Source: Mortierella sp. BCC40632 (taxonomy: Eukaryota; Mortierellomycota; Mortierellomycetes; Mortierellales; Mortierellaceae). From it: DNA of 64,000 nt. The notes under the pieces are model-generated. The model ran no database searches. It was given only the letters and a program-made list of their open reading frames with translations, and was not told where the DNA came from. How positions within the stretch are numbered: position 1 is the stretch's first letter; every line of letters starts with the position of its first letter. Of this stretch, positions 1 to 12,352 are shown piece after piece. The position numbers were made by a program, and so were the translations under genes. Location: NCBI GenBank assembly GCA_011634665.1, contig WAEK01000002.1, positions 1,948,001-2,012,000 on the forward strand. The letters run 5' to 3'.

Positions 1-1275
1 GAAACCAAACTCGGCAATCTGGAGGACCTCGGAGCTGGCCTTGCCAAGCGTGGCCGCATCCTCAAAACGACGATCCAAAAACCGTTGTGTTGCCTGATAA
101 TTGGGAGTCTTGTCTGTGGTCATGTACAACTCGGTGGTGGTATAAACGCCTGCAAGCGAAGCACGTTTTGTGTACCAGTTCATCTGTTTTGAAGAAATAG
201 TCGAGCGAAAAAAAAAAATCGTAAACAGCTTGTCACACTAAAGGGATTTCATTCTTTCGCAAGAGTCGTCCAAGTTCCAATGAGAGGAGAAGAGACACCC
301 TTTTCTCTTTTTTTTTCTTTTGTTTCTTGGCCGGGACTTACATCAGCGCTCTTGTCTCCAGCAAGGTGCCAAATCTCATCTACAATCTTGCTGAGATGGT
401 TCAAGGACATGGGAATGTTGTTGGGCTGTCCCATGATCGCCAAAGCCTCCTGCCAACGGTCGACAAAAGGTGCAATCATTCCAAGTCGGGTTAAGCAGCC
501 TAGTCTGATCTTTTCCTGTGTGCTCAGCCTGCGAACCAACAATAAAGAGAAACAAAAAAACAACAACAACATATGTCAAGTCCCTAGTTAGGCCTATCTT
601 TCTTTTCGCTGCGGAGAAAAATTGAAGGGGAGAAGAGGGGAGGGGAACAATTATCCAGCGCAGTGTTCACATAAATTTTTTTTTTCTCACCCTTCCATCC
701 TGCCTTCAAGTTCCAGGGGCAGGCGGTTCAAGCAATCCTGCAAAAAGTAATCGATGAGGTCTGCACCTCCATTGGGGAACATTCCATGGATGATCGTAGG
801 GTATCCCATCGATTCTGCAGCTTTGGTGATCGACGTTGTGGTCCAGCCATACTCAGGAACAAAGGTCAGTGCTTTCTTAAGGATGAGCTCAGGTGTTTCC
901 TTGCCATGGGTTGTGGTGGTTGTGGTGGTTGTGGTTGTGGTTGCTGTTGGTCCTGTGGATTGACTAGCCTCTGCGGAACTGGACCAAAGGTAACACACAA
1001 AAGGTCACGTCAGTTTTTTTTTTTTTTTTTTTTTTTTTTTTGAGAGATAGAGATGGAGAGTGCCTCCTTTTTTTTTTTTTTTTTTTTTGTCAAGTCGATC
1101 GCGTGAAAAGTGAAAAAAAAGGTACCTGCTCTGGGACGATTCTTGTTGTACGCGACAAAGACGAGGCTGTGAAAGAGCGGACGGCTAAAGGGCCTCTCCA
1201 CGCAGGCTGAACAAGAGCACGACGGGAGACAGCCGTGAGAAGCGGGATGCATCGAGCAGCAACAGTTGAGCGCAT
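1..1275 (-). CDS. coq9: Ubiquinone biosynthesis protein COQ9, mitochondrial (C-terminus beyond window)
   Basis: COQ9 is a lipid-binding TetR-fold protein that presents ubiquinone intermediates to COQ7 at the inner mitochondrial membrane. Exons on the minus strand are 1275-1126, 968-691, 528-342 and 183-1, and phases agree throughout. Exon 1 encodes an Arg/Ser-rich presequence starting MRSTVAARCIPLLTAVSRR, typical of matrix import. Exon 2 starts with a poly-Thr stretch, then the family segment ALTFVPEYGWTTTSITKAAE and the GMFPNGGADLIDYFL region. Exon 3 holds RLGMIAPFVDRWQEALAIMG and the segment ending HLAGDKSAD; exon 4 starts MNWYTKRASLAGVYTTTELY, the COQ9 lipid-binding helices. The exon 2 acceptor (CAGAG before GCT at 968) is the weakest junction. 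The gene is cut by the left window edge, after about residue 200. It is divergent from svf1, with about 640 bp between start codons. Confidence 0.92.
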
Positions 1276-1912
1276 GGTGGAATGAAAGTGAAATGTGGCT
1301 TCCTGTTTCCTTTGGGTATGAGAGACTGATCAGGCTCAGGTGGGTTACAAGTCGGGGGGAAGAAGTCCTGAAGTGAGCTGGCTGTTTAGTCACTTGAGCT
1401 CCTGGTCGGTAGTAGGTGTTAGGTCGCGGATCCCGAGCAAAGGCGGAAGAAAGTGGGGAAAAAAAAAAAAAAAAAAAGAGAAACTCGGGAGGATAGATCA
1501 GGCAAAAACCCTTTCCGGGTGACGTTTTCATTTTAGGGCGTTTTCCCTTCATTTTTTCATTTTGCAGTGGGACCGCCGAGTAGACACCCACCCACCCACG
1601 CACGCGCTTTGTAGGTCCTGTGAGCAGGTGAGAGCTGGACAACGAAAGGTACGCTGGGGTGAAGGAAGAAGGGGAGGGGAGGGGAGAGGCCTGTCGTTCG
1701 ATCGGGCACTTTCTCTGTCATCATCCAACTGGCTCTCTCTGTTCTTTTTCTTTCTTTTTCTTCTCTTTTCTTTCTTGCCCCATCCATCCATCCATCTCAT
1801 TCTTTCTTTTTCTCTCTCTCTCTCTCCCATCTCTTATTCATCCCATCTCATCTCTAGCCCATCTCATCCAACCACACTTTACATCTCTCTCCCCTCTTCA
1901 TCTCTTGTAGTC
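1276..1912. promoter_or_regulatory. Divergent coq9/svf1 intergenic region
   Basis: This 637-bp stretch separates two start codons on opposite strands. It contains an A-run near 1460-1477, a GA/GGGGA-rich block near 1660-1690 and a CT-rich pyrimidine tract at about 1740-1900 immediately before the svf1 start, as is common for fungal 5' leaders. No coding sequence is supported. A shared promoter is inferred from layout only. Confidence 0.5.
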
Positions 1913-3392
1913 ATGTGGTCCTCTCGTAAGTCCCTTTGACCCCCACTGTTTGTCAGATGTCTTCTTGGTCCGCTTTGGGGCGTGACCCTGCAACAAGACA
2001 TTGCTCTTCATGGGAAAAGAAAAGAAGAGAACAAGAAAACTAATGTACACTCCTATCCCACCACTCCAGTTACCTCTTCTGTGTCCTCCCTTACAGGATA
2101 CAGCGGTCAATCCTCGACTCCCAAGCCTGGCGATGTCCCCAACGCTGGCGAAGGTGTCAAGACAGCTGCGTCGCTTTGCAAGGACGGAAACTACTTTAGC
2201 GAATTGACCACCAAGGATCTCGAATGGACCATTGCCAACACGGCCTCGACTGAGACCCAGACCTTTTACTACGTCTCTGACGAAGGCTACTTTGGACATG
2301 TTCAGCTGATTCACTCGAACCTTGGGTAAGTTAGGGAAAAGGCAAACTCTAAAGACCTTTGGGCCAGCGCAATGGATGCAAGCAGTGGAACTGGCTAAAA
2401 GAGGAGGAGTCGCAGGAGACCATGATACTCGTCCCGGTCCAATTGAAGTTGTTTATTTATATTTTTCATTTTTGACTTGTTTTTTTTTTTTTTTTTTTAG
2501 TATTTGGGGCGCGCCAGTCTCTCTCCAGATGACAGCCCGTTTCCGTGGCAATGGCCTTAACAAGTTCTTCTCAGTTGACCTTGCCAAGTTCGACCTTTCC
2601 CCTGACAAGCTCTCTGTGACCACGGACAAGATCACACTCAAGCTCTCGCCCGATGGTAAATCGTACTCGATCTCTGTTACGCACGCACCCGAGTTGATCA
2701 TTTCCTTGACCTTCGAGAAGCTCACCAAGGGCTTCAAGATTGGTGAAGGCAAGACCTTCTTTGGAGATGGCTATGTCTCGCACAAGTTCTGGCCTTCGTG
2801 CAAGGTCTCTGGTATGGTGCTTGTGGATGGAAAGGCGAACGAGTTGTCGGGTGAGGGTACCTTTATCCATGCTGTCCAGGGAATGCGCCCTCACTTGGTC
2901 GCCTCTAGATGGAACTATGTCGATTTCGTTGGCAAGGACACAGAGACAAACGCCAAGGGCAAGTTGTGTCTGATGCAGTACACCACCCCTGACTACTACG
3001 GTGCAGTCACAGTCACCCAGGGCTCGTTGACTCTTGATGGAGAGCTGGTCGGAGTGTCGGTCGAGAACAGGGCCGAGTTTGTGACTACACAGCTTGACGA
3101 GGAGACAGGATACAACCCACCAACAGAGGTCAACTACATTTGGGAGGGCAAGACCTTGGGTGCCGACGCAAAGCCTTTCAAGGCCGTGTTGAACGTCAAG
3201 CCCAGAGTTTTATGCCAAAAGGTGGATTTGTTGGCAGAGATGCCATGGGCTATTCGCAAGGTCGTCTCCGCATTCGTCGCCAAGCCAATCATCTACCAGT
3301 GGCTCGACGAAGCATCGGCAACGATCAAGATTGGCGATAAGGAGCAGACGCTTGCTGGAAAGATTTACCACGAGTCGACCTTTGTCATGTAA
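1913..3392 (+). CDS. svf1: Svf1-family lipocalin-like survival factor
   Basis: Svf1 proteins are fungal lipocalin-like proteins needed for survival under oxidative and cold stress; the yeast member binds ceramides and helps their movement between ER and cis-Golgi. Exons are 1913-1925, 2097-2325 and 2501-3392, giving 377 residues, close to the fission yeast protein and shorter than budding yeast Svf1. Exon 1 encodes only MWSS plus one base, so the membrane-binding N-terminus is split off by the first intron. Characteristic blocks are DLEWTIANTASTETQTFYYV followed by GYFGHVQLIHSNLG, and later WNYVDFVGKDTETNAKGKLC and the C-terminal end YHESTFVM. Both introns are canonical and end in pyrimidine-rich acceptors (TTACAG and a T-run plus TAG). 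Confidence 0.93.
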
Positions 3393-3585
3393 AAGGGAGA
3401 TCGTGTGTATTGCTGTGTATATTACAAATCCGTTGCTTAAAAGGAGGAAGCCAATTTGATTGGAGGAGAGTCCCTCAATCTACATATAATGCTACAAGCG
3501 ATGATAGGGGAGACGTGGACCGTGAAGGAGCTCAAGGTAGACCTCTGCTTTATAGACGAGTACATTTTGTAGACTGGTCAACCGC

Positions 3586-3619
<34 letters not shown>

Positions 3620-3943
3620 TTTTTTTTTTTTATCTATTTTTCAATATGCTTTTTTTCCCCCCGCTTCCATAACCTAATTGATTCATCCAAGGTAGTTTAC
3701 AACGAGACAAGCGTCTTGGTACTTGTCGAAGCTATAAACACCACCTTAAATCTAATGGCTCTCATACTCCGTCATGCGGAAATGCTAGACATAGATCAGC
3801 CAGGCTGAAAGAGAACTATGCTTGGGATCCAAGAGGGAGTACAAGAGGACTCAAAAAGGTGCTGCGCCCTCTATCCACCCGTTCACTCCCCTGAAAGTTC
3901 TTTCTTTTACATTTAATCAACTGCACTTGGCCACGACTCTAGT
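3393..3943. other. Convergent intergenic stretch, svf1 and SLC35C2-like gene
   Basis: A 551-bp stretch between the 3' ends of two convergent genes. It holds a CT microsatellite (about 3586-3611) running into a T-tract (about 3612-3630). I see no coding sequence; it should contain both polyadenylation regions. Confidence 0.5.
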
Positions 3944-4440
3944 CTATCTTGATGGGTGATCGCCTTGATTGTGCAGCATATGGGCCTCGTCTGACGATGA
4001 CAAGTCTAAGGAAGAACTAGCTCTTCCTCCTCCTCCTCCTTCTGTAGAGAGCTGTTGATATGGTTTCCGTGACCCATGGTTCTGACTAGACCGCCGTCGG
4101 AACGAAATATCCGCTTCTGTTCGCTCTTCCGAATCCAATCCAAACTCGGCAATCTCGCGTGCACTCCGCCGGGCTTTGGCTTTCATTTCTCGAATTTTCA
4201 TAAAGTTGTAAAACGCAATACCCGCCAACGTGACAAACAAGCCCAGGATGTTGATAGGCGTCAGTTGGTCATGGAAGACGAGTGCTGACACGACAATAGT
4301 AAATACTTCCTATAAATCAGAACCGCGACAAAAGAGGAAAAAGAGAAAGAGAAAAAGACCCGAGTTGAGCTAGGTTAGTCTATCGCGGACAATAAATAAA
4401 TAAAAATGATTGGGTACCTTATCCTATGATAATCCTCATA

Positions 4441-4490
<50 letters not shown>

Positions 4491-6586
4491 TGCTCTCCTG
4501 TTCCCCTTACCTTGACAATACCAAGGACAGAGAGGGACACAACACTTGTCCTCGCAATCAAGTTGAATTCTGCTAGGACCATCGCAAACGCAAAGAGACC
4601 GCCCAGGAACAACAAACCCAATGTCACAATTGCTGAAGAAAAGGACTGAAAGAAAACCGATCCAAAGATGGTTCCAAAGCCCTCGAATATTCCCGAGACT
4701 ACACAGAGACAGATTCCCATGATAGGTGAGAGAAAGAAAATGGTCGAGATGGGGTTGGCAAGACTTCCTGTTTTGGTGTCGGTTCGTTCCAGTAACAATT
4801 GGGTCAATGACCATCTCAGGCCTCCCAAGACTGATGCCAACATCACCTGGATGAACCTAGAGAGAAAAGAAGAGAAGGAAGAAGAAAAAAGGGCAGGAGA
4901 ATTTGGTCCGCCACAACAGAAACGATTACATTAATTTTTTTTTTTTTTTTTTTTTTTGAGTGCTGCAGTGGTGGCAACTAGTATTAGGGCGGGTTGGGAG
5001 AGAGAGATTGACTATGTCTCTTTATCAGACGACTTACCCAATCATGACAAAATCAACTTCTGACATCACCATCATAAAAAGTCCAGCGCAAATGACGAGA
5101 ATCACGCCCACAAGTGTCCATGTAGGTCGTTCGAGCTTGAATGCAAAGGCAAATAGTAGGACAAAAGCTAAAGATGACGACTTGCACATGGCTATCATCC
5201 CATGGATTATACGAGCGTTTTTTTTTTTTTTTTTTTTTATTGTTAGTGCAAAAAAAAAGACTCTGGGCTTACTTATCGATGCTAATACAAGCGGATAAAA
5301 AAAAGAAAAAGGGTACTCAACTGTAAAAGGCTAGAGTGATAGTCTTTAAGCTACTATTGCTTAGTCCCACATCCAGACCAGAAGCAACAGCACATGGCAT
5401 GATCTTGGTGCTAAAAAAAAAAAAAATCACACCCACATAGAAGTGATTTCGCTTTTTTTGATTAGACTCGGGAAAGAAGAAATACAATCATGCAGGTGCG
5501 TGCGTAAATGTTTCAGACTAGAAGGGGTTTAGTTCATCTCTTTTTTTACCCAAAATCCTTGGCAGTGGGCGTGGATTTAGGTCGAAGACTTGGGATAATG
5601 GTCAACGTAAACGAAGACAAGATGAATTGGGCCACCATATGTATGCATGTTGTAAAGAGTGGGAAAGGGAAATTGTGATGGTTTGCCGAAAAGAGCCACT
5701 TGTTGTAGAACGAGAGTGAAGTAGAGCAACCGTACCTATTAAATAAAAAAAATAAAAAAAAAAATAAAAGGAGAAAGAAACATAGCAACGTAGGGAACAA
5801 GAGTCAGTTAAGAAATCCCTCCCCCTCCATCTCATCTCCTGTCAAGACTGTTGAAGGACATGAATCAGGACAATCCCTTTTCTTCTTCTTCTTTCTTCTT
5901 CTTCCTCCTTTGGTCGGTCATTACCACGCAAGCACGAAAAAGGCGTTCCAAAGCATCTTTTTCCTAAACTGCTTCTTGGCAATCAGTTGCTCCTGCTCTG
6001 TCCGTATGGCACCCAACCCCAAGACAGGTTGGACAATCGTTCGCCTCGCATCATTGACTCGTCGTTTCGGTTTCTTGCCTCGTCCACTTGCGCCTTCTCC
6101 ATGAGCTCCTGGTTGGGACCGCCGACCGGTATGAACCTTTCCTAACGGCAACGTATCATAGTCCTCTTCATCCAGATCATTGCTCTCTGTTGGGTCATAA
6201 CCAAATCCGATTGTCGTCCCCGTCCCCGTCTCTCCAACCCGGATCCCCATCCCCAACCCATCAACTCTTGAATAATTTGCCGAGAGTAACTGTTGAGTAT
6301 CGGCTTCGTCCCCGTCACTACTCCTGTAACCATCTTGTTCGTCCTGTGAGTTGTTGGATGAAACGTAGGCATCGCTTTCCCATTCGATGCCATCGTTGCT
6401 GCTTTCACTATCGGAATGGTTCCCTTCATCATGGTCTTGTAGATGTTGATGCCGTTGCTGCATGTCTCTGTCCTGGGGTATATCCATGACAATGTCGTCC
6501 AAGCCAAGGTGTGATCGGGTTGTAGGTGGATCTATTGGACTCATCCTGGCATTCTTATCCGACGACAGTCCTTGAATGGTAGCCAT
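3944..6586 (-). CDS. SLC35C2-like nucleotide-sugar/triose-phosphate transporter family protein
   Basis: This belongs to the drug/metabolite transporter superfamily, nearest in pattern to animal SLC35C2 (a Golgi membrane protein linked to GDP-fucose supply) and yeast Ymd8; the substrate cannot be read from sequence. Exons are 6586-5925, 5735-5550, 5410-5322, 5191-5038, 4856-4511 and 4309-3944, phase-consistent, about 600 residues. Residues 1 to about 205 form an acidic, Ser/Asp-rich cytosolic extension, then come about ten membrane segments. Diagnostic stretches are STSLSFYNKWLF in helix 1, the segment from KIMPCAVASGLDVGLSN, VMLASVLGGLRWSLTQLLLE and ALVFHDQLTPINILGL near the end. The C-terminal tail is Arg/Ser-rich with a poly-Gly run. 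An in-frame ATG at 6781 would add 65 residues; I chose 6586 because the extra part has no family support. Intron 5 carries a 45-bp CT microsatellite. Confidence 0.85.
4443..4487. repeat. (CT)n microsatellite in transporter intron 5
   Basis: About 45 bp of uninterrupted CT on the plus strand (GA on the gene strand), located just downstream of a donor site. Confidence 0.95.
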
Positions 6587-8604
6587 TACACGCACTCTCT
6601 CTTTCTTTGCTGCAACTCTCTGTCCTACTCGAGTGAGACCAAGAAATGGAATGATGGGAGAGAGGTTTGAGCGTGAGGATTGCGGAGAGAGGACAATACC
6701 AAAAGTGGCTAGGAAGAGGTGAGGGAGGATGAGGGTTTGGGGGAGCGGGAGTGTGGTGAGGCCCAAGCTGGCTTGCACCAATTCTGAATGGATGACTTTT
6801 TCAGGGCAAAAAAAAAAAAAAAAAAAAAAAAAGACGACGACGACAACGAGCTGCAGGTGGGTCAGTGAACACGCTTAGTGACCTACCGAGCAATCTGAAT
6901 GACTGTCATATCAAGGAGCCTCATAACTTATAACTTGGGCATAGTTGGTTGAGTGATATCTTGCTCAAAATTACAGTCACCATCACTGAGACCAAATAAT
7001 CCAGACAAATGGCCTCGGGGTTCTACAGTCCCGTAATCATAACCCAAAGGGGGTCGGTTCACTTGATGCCTTGGCCAAAAAGGAATGAACTGGCTCTGTG
7101 TACGAAAATAGGACTCTTTGATACTGCGCCCTTCCCTGTGCTACATTATGGCAACGCCACCAACAGCCATTTTTTTACGTCTCCATGCAGAGGTGCGCCT
7201 CTTTACTACAATCTGTTGCAAATCTCGACTTGACCGATACGACGTGAGTGCGCTGTCAGGTCTATACTTCAAAAAAACACATATCAAAGAAGAATCACCG
7301 AGGAGAGCCTACGCAGATCAGTCAATAGGAAAAAGGACAAATGGTGGCAAGAACCATCTCTCTCTTTTCCTAAATACGTACTTCCATCCTGGTTCAGCAT
7401 CTAGTTCATTTGCAACAGTTTTGTGCGTCCAATTTTGAGCCTTTCCGACAGCAGAGGACTCCGCGTCCAACTTGGATGTCCTGGAAATGACGGCTCTGCA
7501 TCGGTCAATTGATCTCTTAGAAGGCGGCATACCGAGGGCATACTGATCTGAATACCCATGCCTCAAAATCGTGTCTGAAAAGAGCTTCCGCATGTTCGAG
7601 TGCGGTCTGGCAATCAATACACTTGCTTTCCTCGTTGCTTGCAGAGTAATACTGAAATGCTGTTTTCCTAGGTGCTTTCATATTGGAGTTTCAACAAAAG
7701 TCAGGGATCACAATGGATGTAGACGATACGCCTGAGGGCAATGAAGATACTCTCTCAATAAAACCACAAAACCACAAACACACACACACCAAAAAGACAC
7801 GTAAAGAAAAAGCAGATCAACAAGGGAAACTTGACCTAGTATTTGTCACAGGTTCAAAGGAGGGTACGTCCCTCCCTTCCCACATTGACGACAACTCTGA
7901 AAGTCATGGATAATGCTGTGCTAATCCGTTGAGGCTGTGCCAGTCCTAGCCAAAGCATTCAAACTACTTCTTTGATGCTCTTTTCCTTATTATTATTATT
8001 ATTTTACCCGCGCAGCCATAGTCATGGTTTAAACATTCAAGCTGTCCAAAGAGTCATGGTTTTTGTAGAACATGATCGCCAGAAAAAATGCGCTTTAATT
8101 CGTTGCTCAGAATCATAAACAAAAAAAAAAAAAAAAAAAAAAAAAAATACGAAAGTAAGAGGTCATCACGAAATGGCAGAAAATCTTCACCTTCCTTTCT
8201 CTCTCTTCCCTCTCTAAAAAAAAATGGTAAAAAAAAAAAAAAATAAAGAAAAGAAAAAAGTGTGAAGGGGAAAAAAAAAAAGTTAGGAGAAGGGGAGAAG
8301 CTAATGCCAAGGTAAAGGAGAAAGGAGAAAGGGAGAAAATGAGAATGTAGGTCATAACAGTGGGGATCGTCAGGGTAGAGAAAGGAAGAAGAGAGGGAGG
8401 GTACAATTTGATGGAGGTACTCGCTAAATGCTTCAATGCCAGCAAACAGCATTCTTTAAGCACAACAGTTCAATAAGAAAATAACAATAAAAAAAAAAAA
8501 GGCACTGCGGAGCAAATAAAGAAGGGCAGAATGGTCGTATTACTTCCTATTTACATCCGATTTCTCGTGTCTTTTTTGGGGGAGAGGGGGAGGGAGGAAC
8601 TTCT
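6587..8604. other. 2.0-kb intergenic stretch without a supported gene
   Basis: This lies between the 5' end of the transporter gene and the 3' end of the epsin gene, both on the minus strand. It has an A-run near 6808-6831, long poly(A) tracts at about 8119-8146 and an A/G-rich block to 8340. Short open frames exist on the minus strand between 7318 and 7680 and on the plus strand at 7683-7913, but no family, splice structure or neighbour supports them. Confidence 0.45.
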
Positions 8605-8792
8605 CTAGAAAAGAGTGTTGTTGGAGAAAGCTCCATTCGATCCTGCTGCACCACCGTTCATCTGGAAAGGATTGTTGGTACCGGCATTGCCCATTGCGGT
8701 GTTAGGTCCTCCCATCATGTTAGTGCGCTGGAATGGGTTCGCAGCGCCGGTGATATGGCTTGATACAGGAGGGTTAAACGTATGGTGACTAG

Positions 8793-8823
<31 letters not shown>

Positions 8824-11800
8824 CAAAATTAACAAACCGCGAAAAAGTAAACGAATCCTAAAAGGAATTGCACCAATGTCCTTTCACCGTTGACAATTTG
8901 TATGGCTCAGTGGCCTAGAGAATCTACCTTGGGACACGCATTTGTCCTGTGTTGCCAAAAGTGTCTGTGCCATCTTCACGGTTAGAAAGCGCCATGGCCA
9001 GGTGAGAGAACTTTTCGTCAAACGCGTTAGGTGCTTTGGTCGCAATAGCCTAATAAAATCAAAGTGTAAAGTTTAGATAGAATCAGAACCAGATCATTGA
9101 AGAGAGGTCTAATGCTAAGGCAAACAGAGAGTGTTGAGATCAACTCCAATAAAACAACAATACATACTGGCTGTGGCTGGCTGATGGCTGGCGCGCTAAT
9201 AGCTGGGCTGTTCGACATTGAGCTCTGCAAGAAAGAAAGTTCATCCAAGGTGCTACTCTTAATATGCAATCCATTCGTGTTGCTGTTGTTGTTGTTACCA
9301 AAGCCGTTCATATTGCTACCAAGAGGGTTGTTGTTGATAGAGCCAAATCCATGGTTTCTGAACGAATCCGGGAAAGGCTGATTAGCAGCAGCCTTTTGGA
9401 TATTCTCGGCACTGAACGGGTTGTTAGAGCCAATAGAGGGAGCCCCTGTGATCTGAGGCATGAGCTGTTGCTGCTGTTGATATGGGTTGTTCATCGAGTT
9501 CAAAAACGCCATTTGCTGCTGTTGTTGAAGGAGCTGCTGCTGCTGGAACTGCTGCTGCTGAAGTTGCTGCTGCATCATGAGTTGCTGCTGCTCGAGCTGC
9601 TGCTGTTGAAGCTGCTGCTGCTGGAACTGCATATAGGGATTGTTAACACCTGTAGGCTGCATCTGAAGGAAGCCATTGTTATCACCAAAGTTGTTGCCAA
9701 ATCCGTTGTTATTGTTATTGTTGTTGTTTCCGAAAGAGCCAAAATCATTGCCGAAAAAGTCGACTGAAGAATCGTTTTGTTTCGTATCATTCACTCTATA
9801 AGCCGTTAAAGAAGGAAACGATGAGTGGGGAGAGGATGACAAAAGACGGGATGCTTACCGACCACAATCACAAATCAAACAGAAAAAAAAAAAATGAAAA
9901 GCCTGGCCACAAAAGATATGACTGTGTAACAGAACAGGCACTTACTTGGCTTGGCCCTCCCAATCTTCAGTAAGGGACAGCTCGTTGTATTTTTCAACAT
10001 TCTTTTGTCGCTCCTGCTCATCCTTCTTGCTAAGTTCCAAAGCCTTCTTGAAATCTTCGTCTTCACTGTATGACATGGTGGGTATCCCGTTTGATGGTGT
10101 TGGCATTAGTATAGAAAATAGAACCAGAGGATACGAACCCCACGCCTTTCACGCCGGGAGTCGAAAGGAGCAAAGAAGGAGAGAGAGAAAAGGAATTACC
10201 TATTGGATCGCTCAGCGTCACGAGCCATTTTTCGACTTTCTTCCAAGGCTCTCTGAAGGTCCCGATCATCATCTCCTGCGCCGGGGCGTTCATAAACGGG
10301 TGTGCTACTGTTATGTTGATATCGGTCTTCGCCGGGAACACGACCGCTCATGCGATCATGCATTGCTGATCGGCTACGTCGCTCTTCTCTCAGTCTAGCC
10401 TCATCCGAAAGAAGCGCAGTGATATCCTTTGCTTTTTGACGTACTAGATTGGAAAAGAAGAGAAATTTGGCGGGATTAGTTTCATAACAAGAGGGTCCCA
10501 TGGTGCTGATGTACATTTCATGCCGAGAATATCTCCGAAGTGCCCATGCTTTTTTCGAGAGAGAGAGAAAATACTCAGCTCTCATGGCAAGTCTAGGGGA
10601 AGGAAAGTAGGGCGCAATCTCTTCCCCTCCCCCCCTCTCTTCCTCCTTAGACGCCAGATAATTACCATTCAAGCCCTGGTCTTTGCCATCCTCATCAATG
10701 TACTGGAACTCTTTCAGGGTCTTGACAATGTACGAGTTGTCGCGTGCATATCGAACAACGTTCTCCGATCCTTTGGATTATCCGTTCATGCAAAGACAAG
10801 TGTAAAAATAGCTCCCAGAGTGTTATTATTACAGTTACATTAAACAACAAAGAAAAAAAAATGCGCGAGTGGGGTTGGGAGAATTAGATGTAACAGAAAT
10901 AAGAGGAGAGAAAGCTACTTACCAACGTGGAGGAGATAGTCAAGGACTGTCAGGGCCTATTTGTATGCATGCGCCAAAAGGGTAAATGATGTATGTCAAG
11001 TGTCAGCCCCCCTCCCCTCCTCCCGTCCACCCCCATCCGATCTCTTGGACATCCCCACCGTCCACCGACCAAACACTTTTTTTGCAACACTGCAAATATA
11101 GTAAGTTGAGCTGCGATGCCTTCTGCTCTCGTTCGCTCGCTCACTCTACAGCCTCTCCCTCTCTCTCTCTTTTCTGTGCTTGCGGACAGACAGTGCTCTC
11201 TTCCGTGTCGACCGCTCCATGTTGAGCGCGAGCCCACAGCGATAGAGAGTGAGAGAAAGAAAGAAAGAAAAAGAGAAAGAACGAGGTGCCTGGCCAAAAC
11301 ATAAAGGAAACTGCCATGGTGGTGCCAGCTTGCCCTGTTTCGTTTTCACTTCTTGGTGTGAGCAGAGGCGCTTATCCAAAATGTCTCCTTGGGTCTAGTA
11401 TGGATTGGCGCCTCGGTCTCGACATGGTACGAGAGAGAAAGAGAGAAAGATAGGAAAAGCTCTACTTGAACTTTACCTTAAAGACATGGCGCCAGTTCTT
11501 GCCCTTGTCATTCAGCCGCTTGTCCAGAATCTCCATGATTTCAAAGAAACCCTGTCTGTAGCAGTAAAGAGAGACAAAAAAAAAAAAGACTGAGTAAGCA
11601 GGTCGAGTCAAGTGGCAGGCCTCGAAGGCGAGAACAGTATCGAGCAGACGGCGGTAACAAACAATGAAAAGGCGTGTCCATATTCAAAGGCCAGAAAAAA
11701 AAAAAAAAAAAAAAAAAAATGCTGGATGGGACATACTGAGAGTAGGTTGCATGGGCGAGCTCGTTCATCTGGGTTCCACTTGGACCCCATGGGTCGTTCG

Positions 11801-12059
11801 AGGTTGCTTCACGGACCTTGGCTTGCAGATCTGTGTATCCCTTTGCAAAGGTTTTGCTAGATGAAAGATGTGAGAGAGAGAGAGGAGAGACGAGAGGAAA
11901 AGTTGAGTCGATTGATCCTAGTGATGGCGTTTGAGAGGCCTCGCAAGAAAACGGCCCAGGACCCAGTTTGACATGGCCAAGATGACATTTTCCACTGCCG
12001 ATGCATTACATTGTGCGGATGGTGCTCTTGGCAGCATATTTGGGGGTTTTGGGAAACAT
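8605..12059 (-). CDS. Epsin (ENTH domain, two UIM-like motifs, NPF motifs)
   Basis: Epsins bind PtdIns(4,5)P2 through ENTH, recognise ubiquitinated cargo through UIMs and recruit EH-domain proteins through NPF motifs during clathrin-mediated endocytosis. Ten exons join in phase: 12059-12010, 11856-11737, 11555-11477, 10956-10923, 10770-10666, 10443-10200, 10065-9946, 9795-9168, 9049-8928 and 8788-8605, giving 561 residues. The 50-nt first exon encodes MFPKTPKYAAKSTIRT and joins exactly to the ENTH start IKTFAKGYTDLQAKVREATS. Later ENTH blocks are RLNDKGKNWRHVFK, ALTVLDYLLHVGSENVVRYA and FQYIDEDGKDQGLN. UIM-like segments are DRDLQRALEESRKMA and DEDFKKALELSKKDE. The second half is Asn/Gln-rich with a poly-Gln tract and three NPF tripeptides, and ends NGAFSNNTLF. 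It is the Ent1/Ent2 type of fungal epsin. Confidence 0.93.
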
Positions 12060-12308
12060 GGCGGAAGGATGGAGAGGAAGGGATAAAAAGCGATGCGGGG
12101 CAGGAGAGAGAGGGGGGTCGTTAAGGGAGGGGGGGGAGAAGGAGGAGGAAGGGGGGGCATACGGACAGGGTGTCGATCGATGTTTGATTGTGTCGGCAAA
12201 ACGTTGAGCTGCGAGTGGGTGATGGAGGAATCCGCCCCTGGCTGTCGATGGTGTCGAGGAAGTCCGTGCTGTCGGGGAGTCGAAGGAGAAAAGAGAGAAA
12301 AAGGCGGG

Positions 12309-12311
<3 letters not shown>

Positions 12312-12348
<37 letters not shown>
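12312..12348. repeat. (GA)n tract followed by poly(A), upstream of epsin
   Basis: About 37 bp of alternating GA on the plus strand, about 250 bp upstream of the epsin start codon, followed by an A-run of about 20. Confidence 0.9.

Positions 12349-12352
<4 letters not shown>

Noticed and set aside
7318..7680. Minus-strand open frames between the transporter and epsin genes, one with a C-x2-C pair
   Set aside because: Frames are short, not joined by convincing splice sites, and show no recognisable domain. A decayed transposase N-terminus is conceivable but unsupported.
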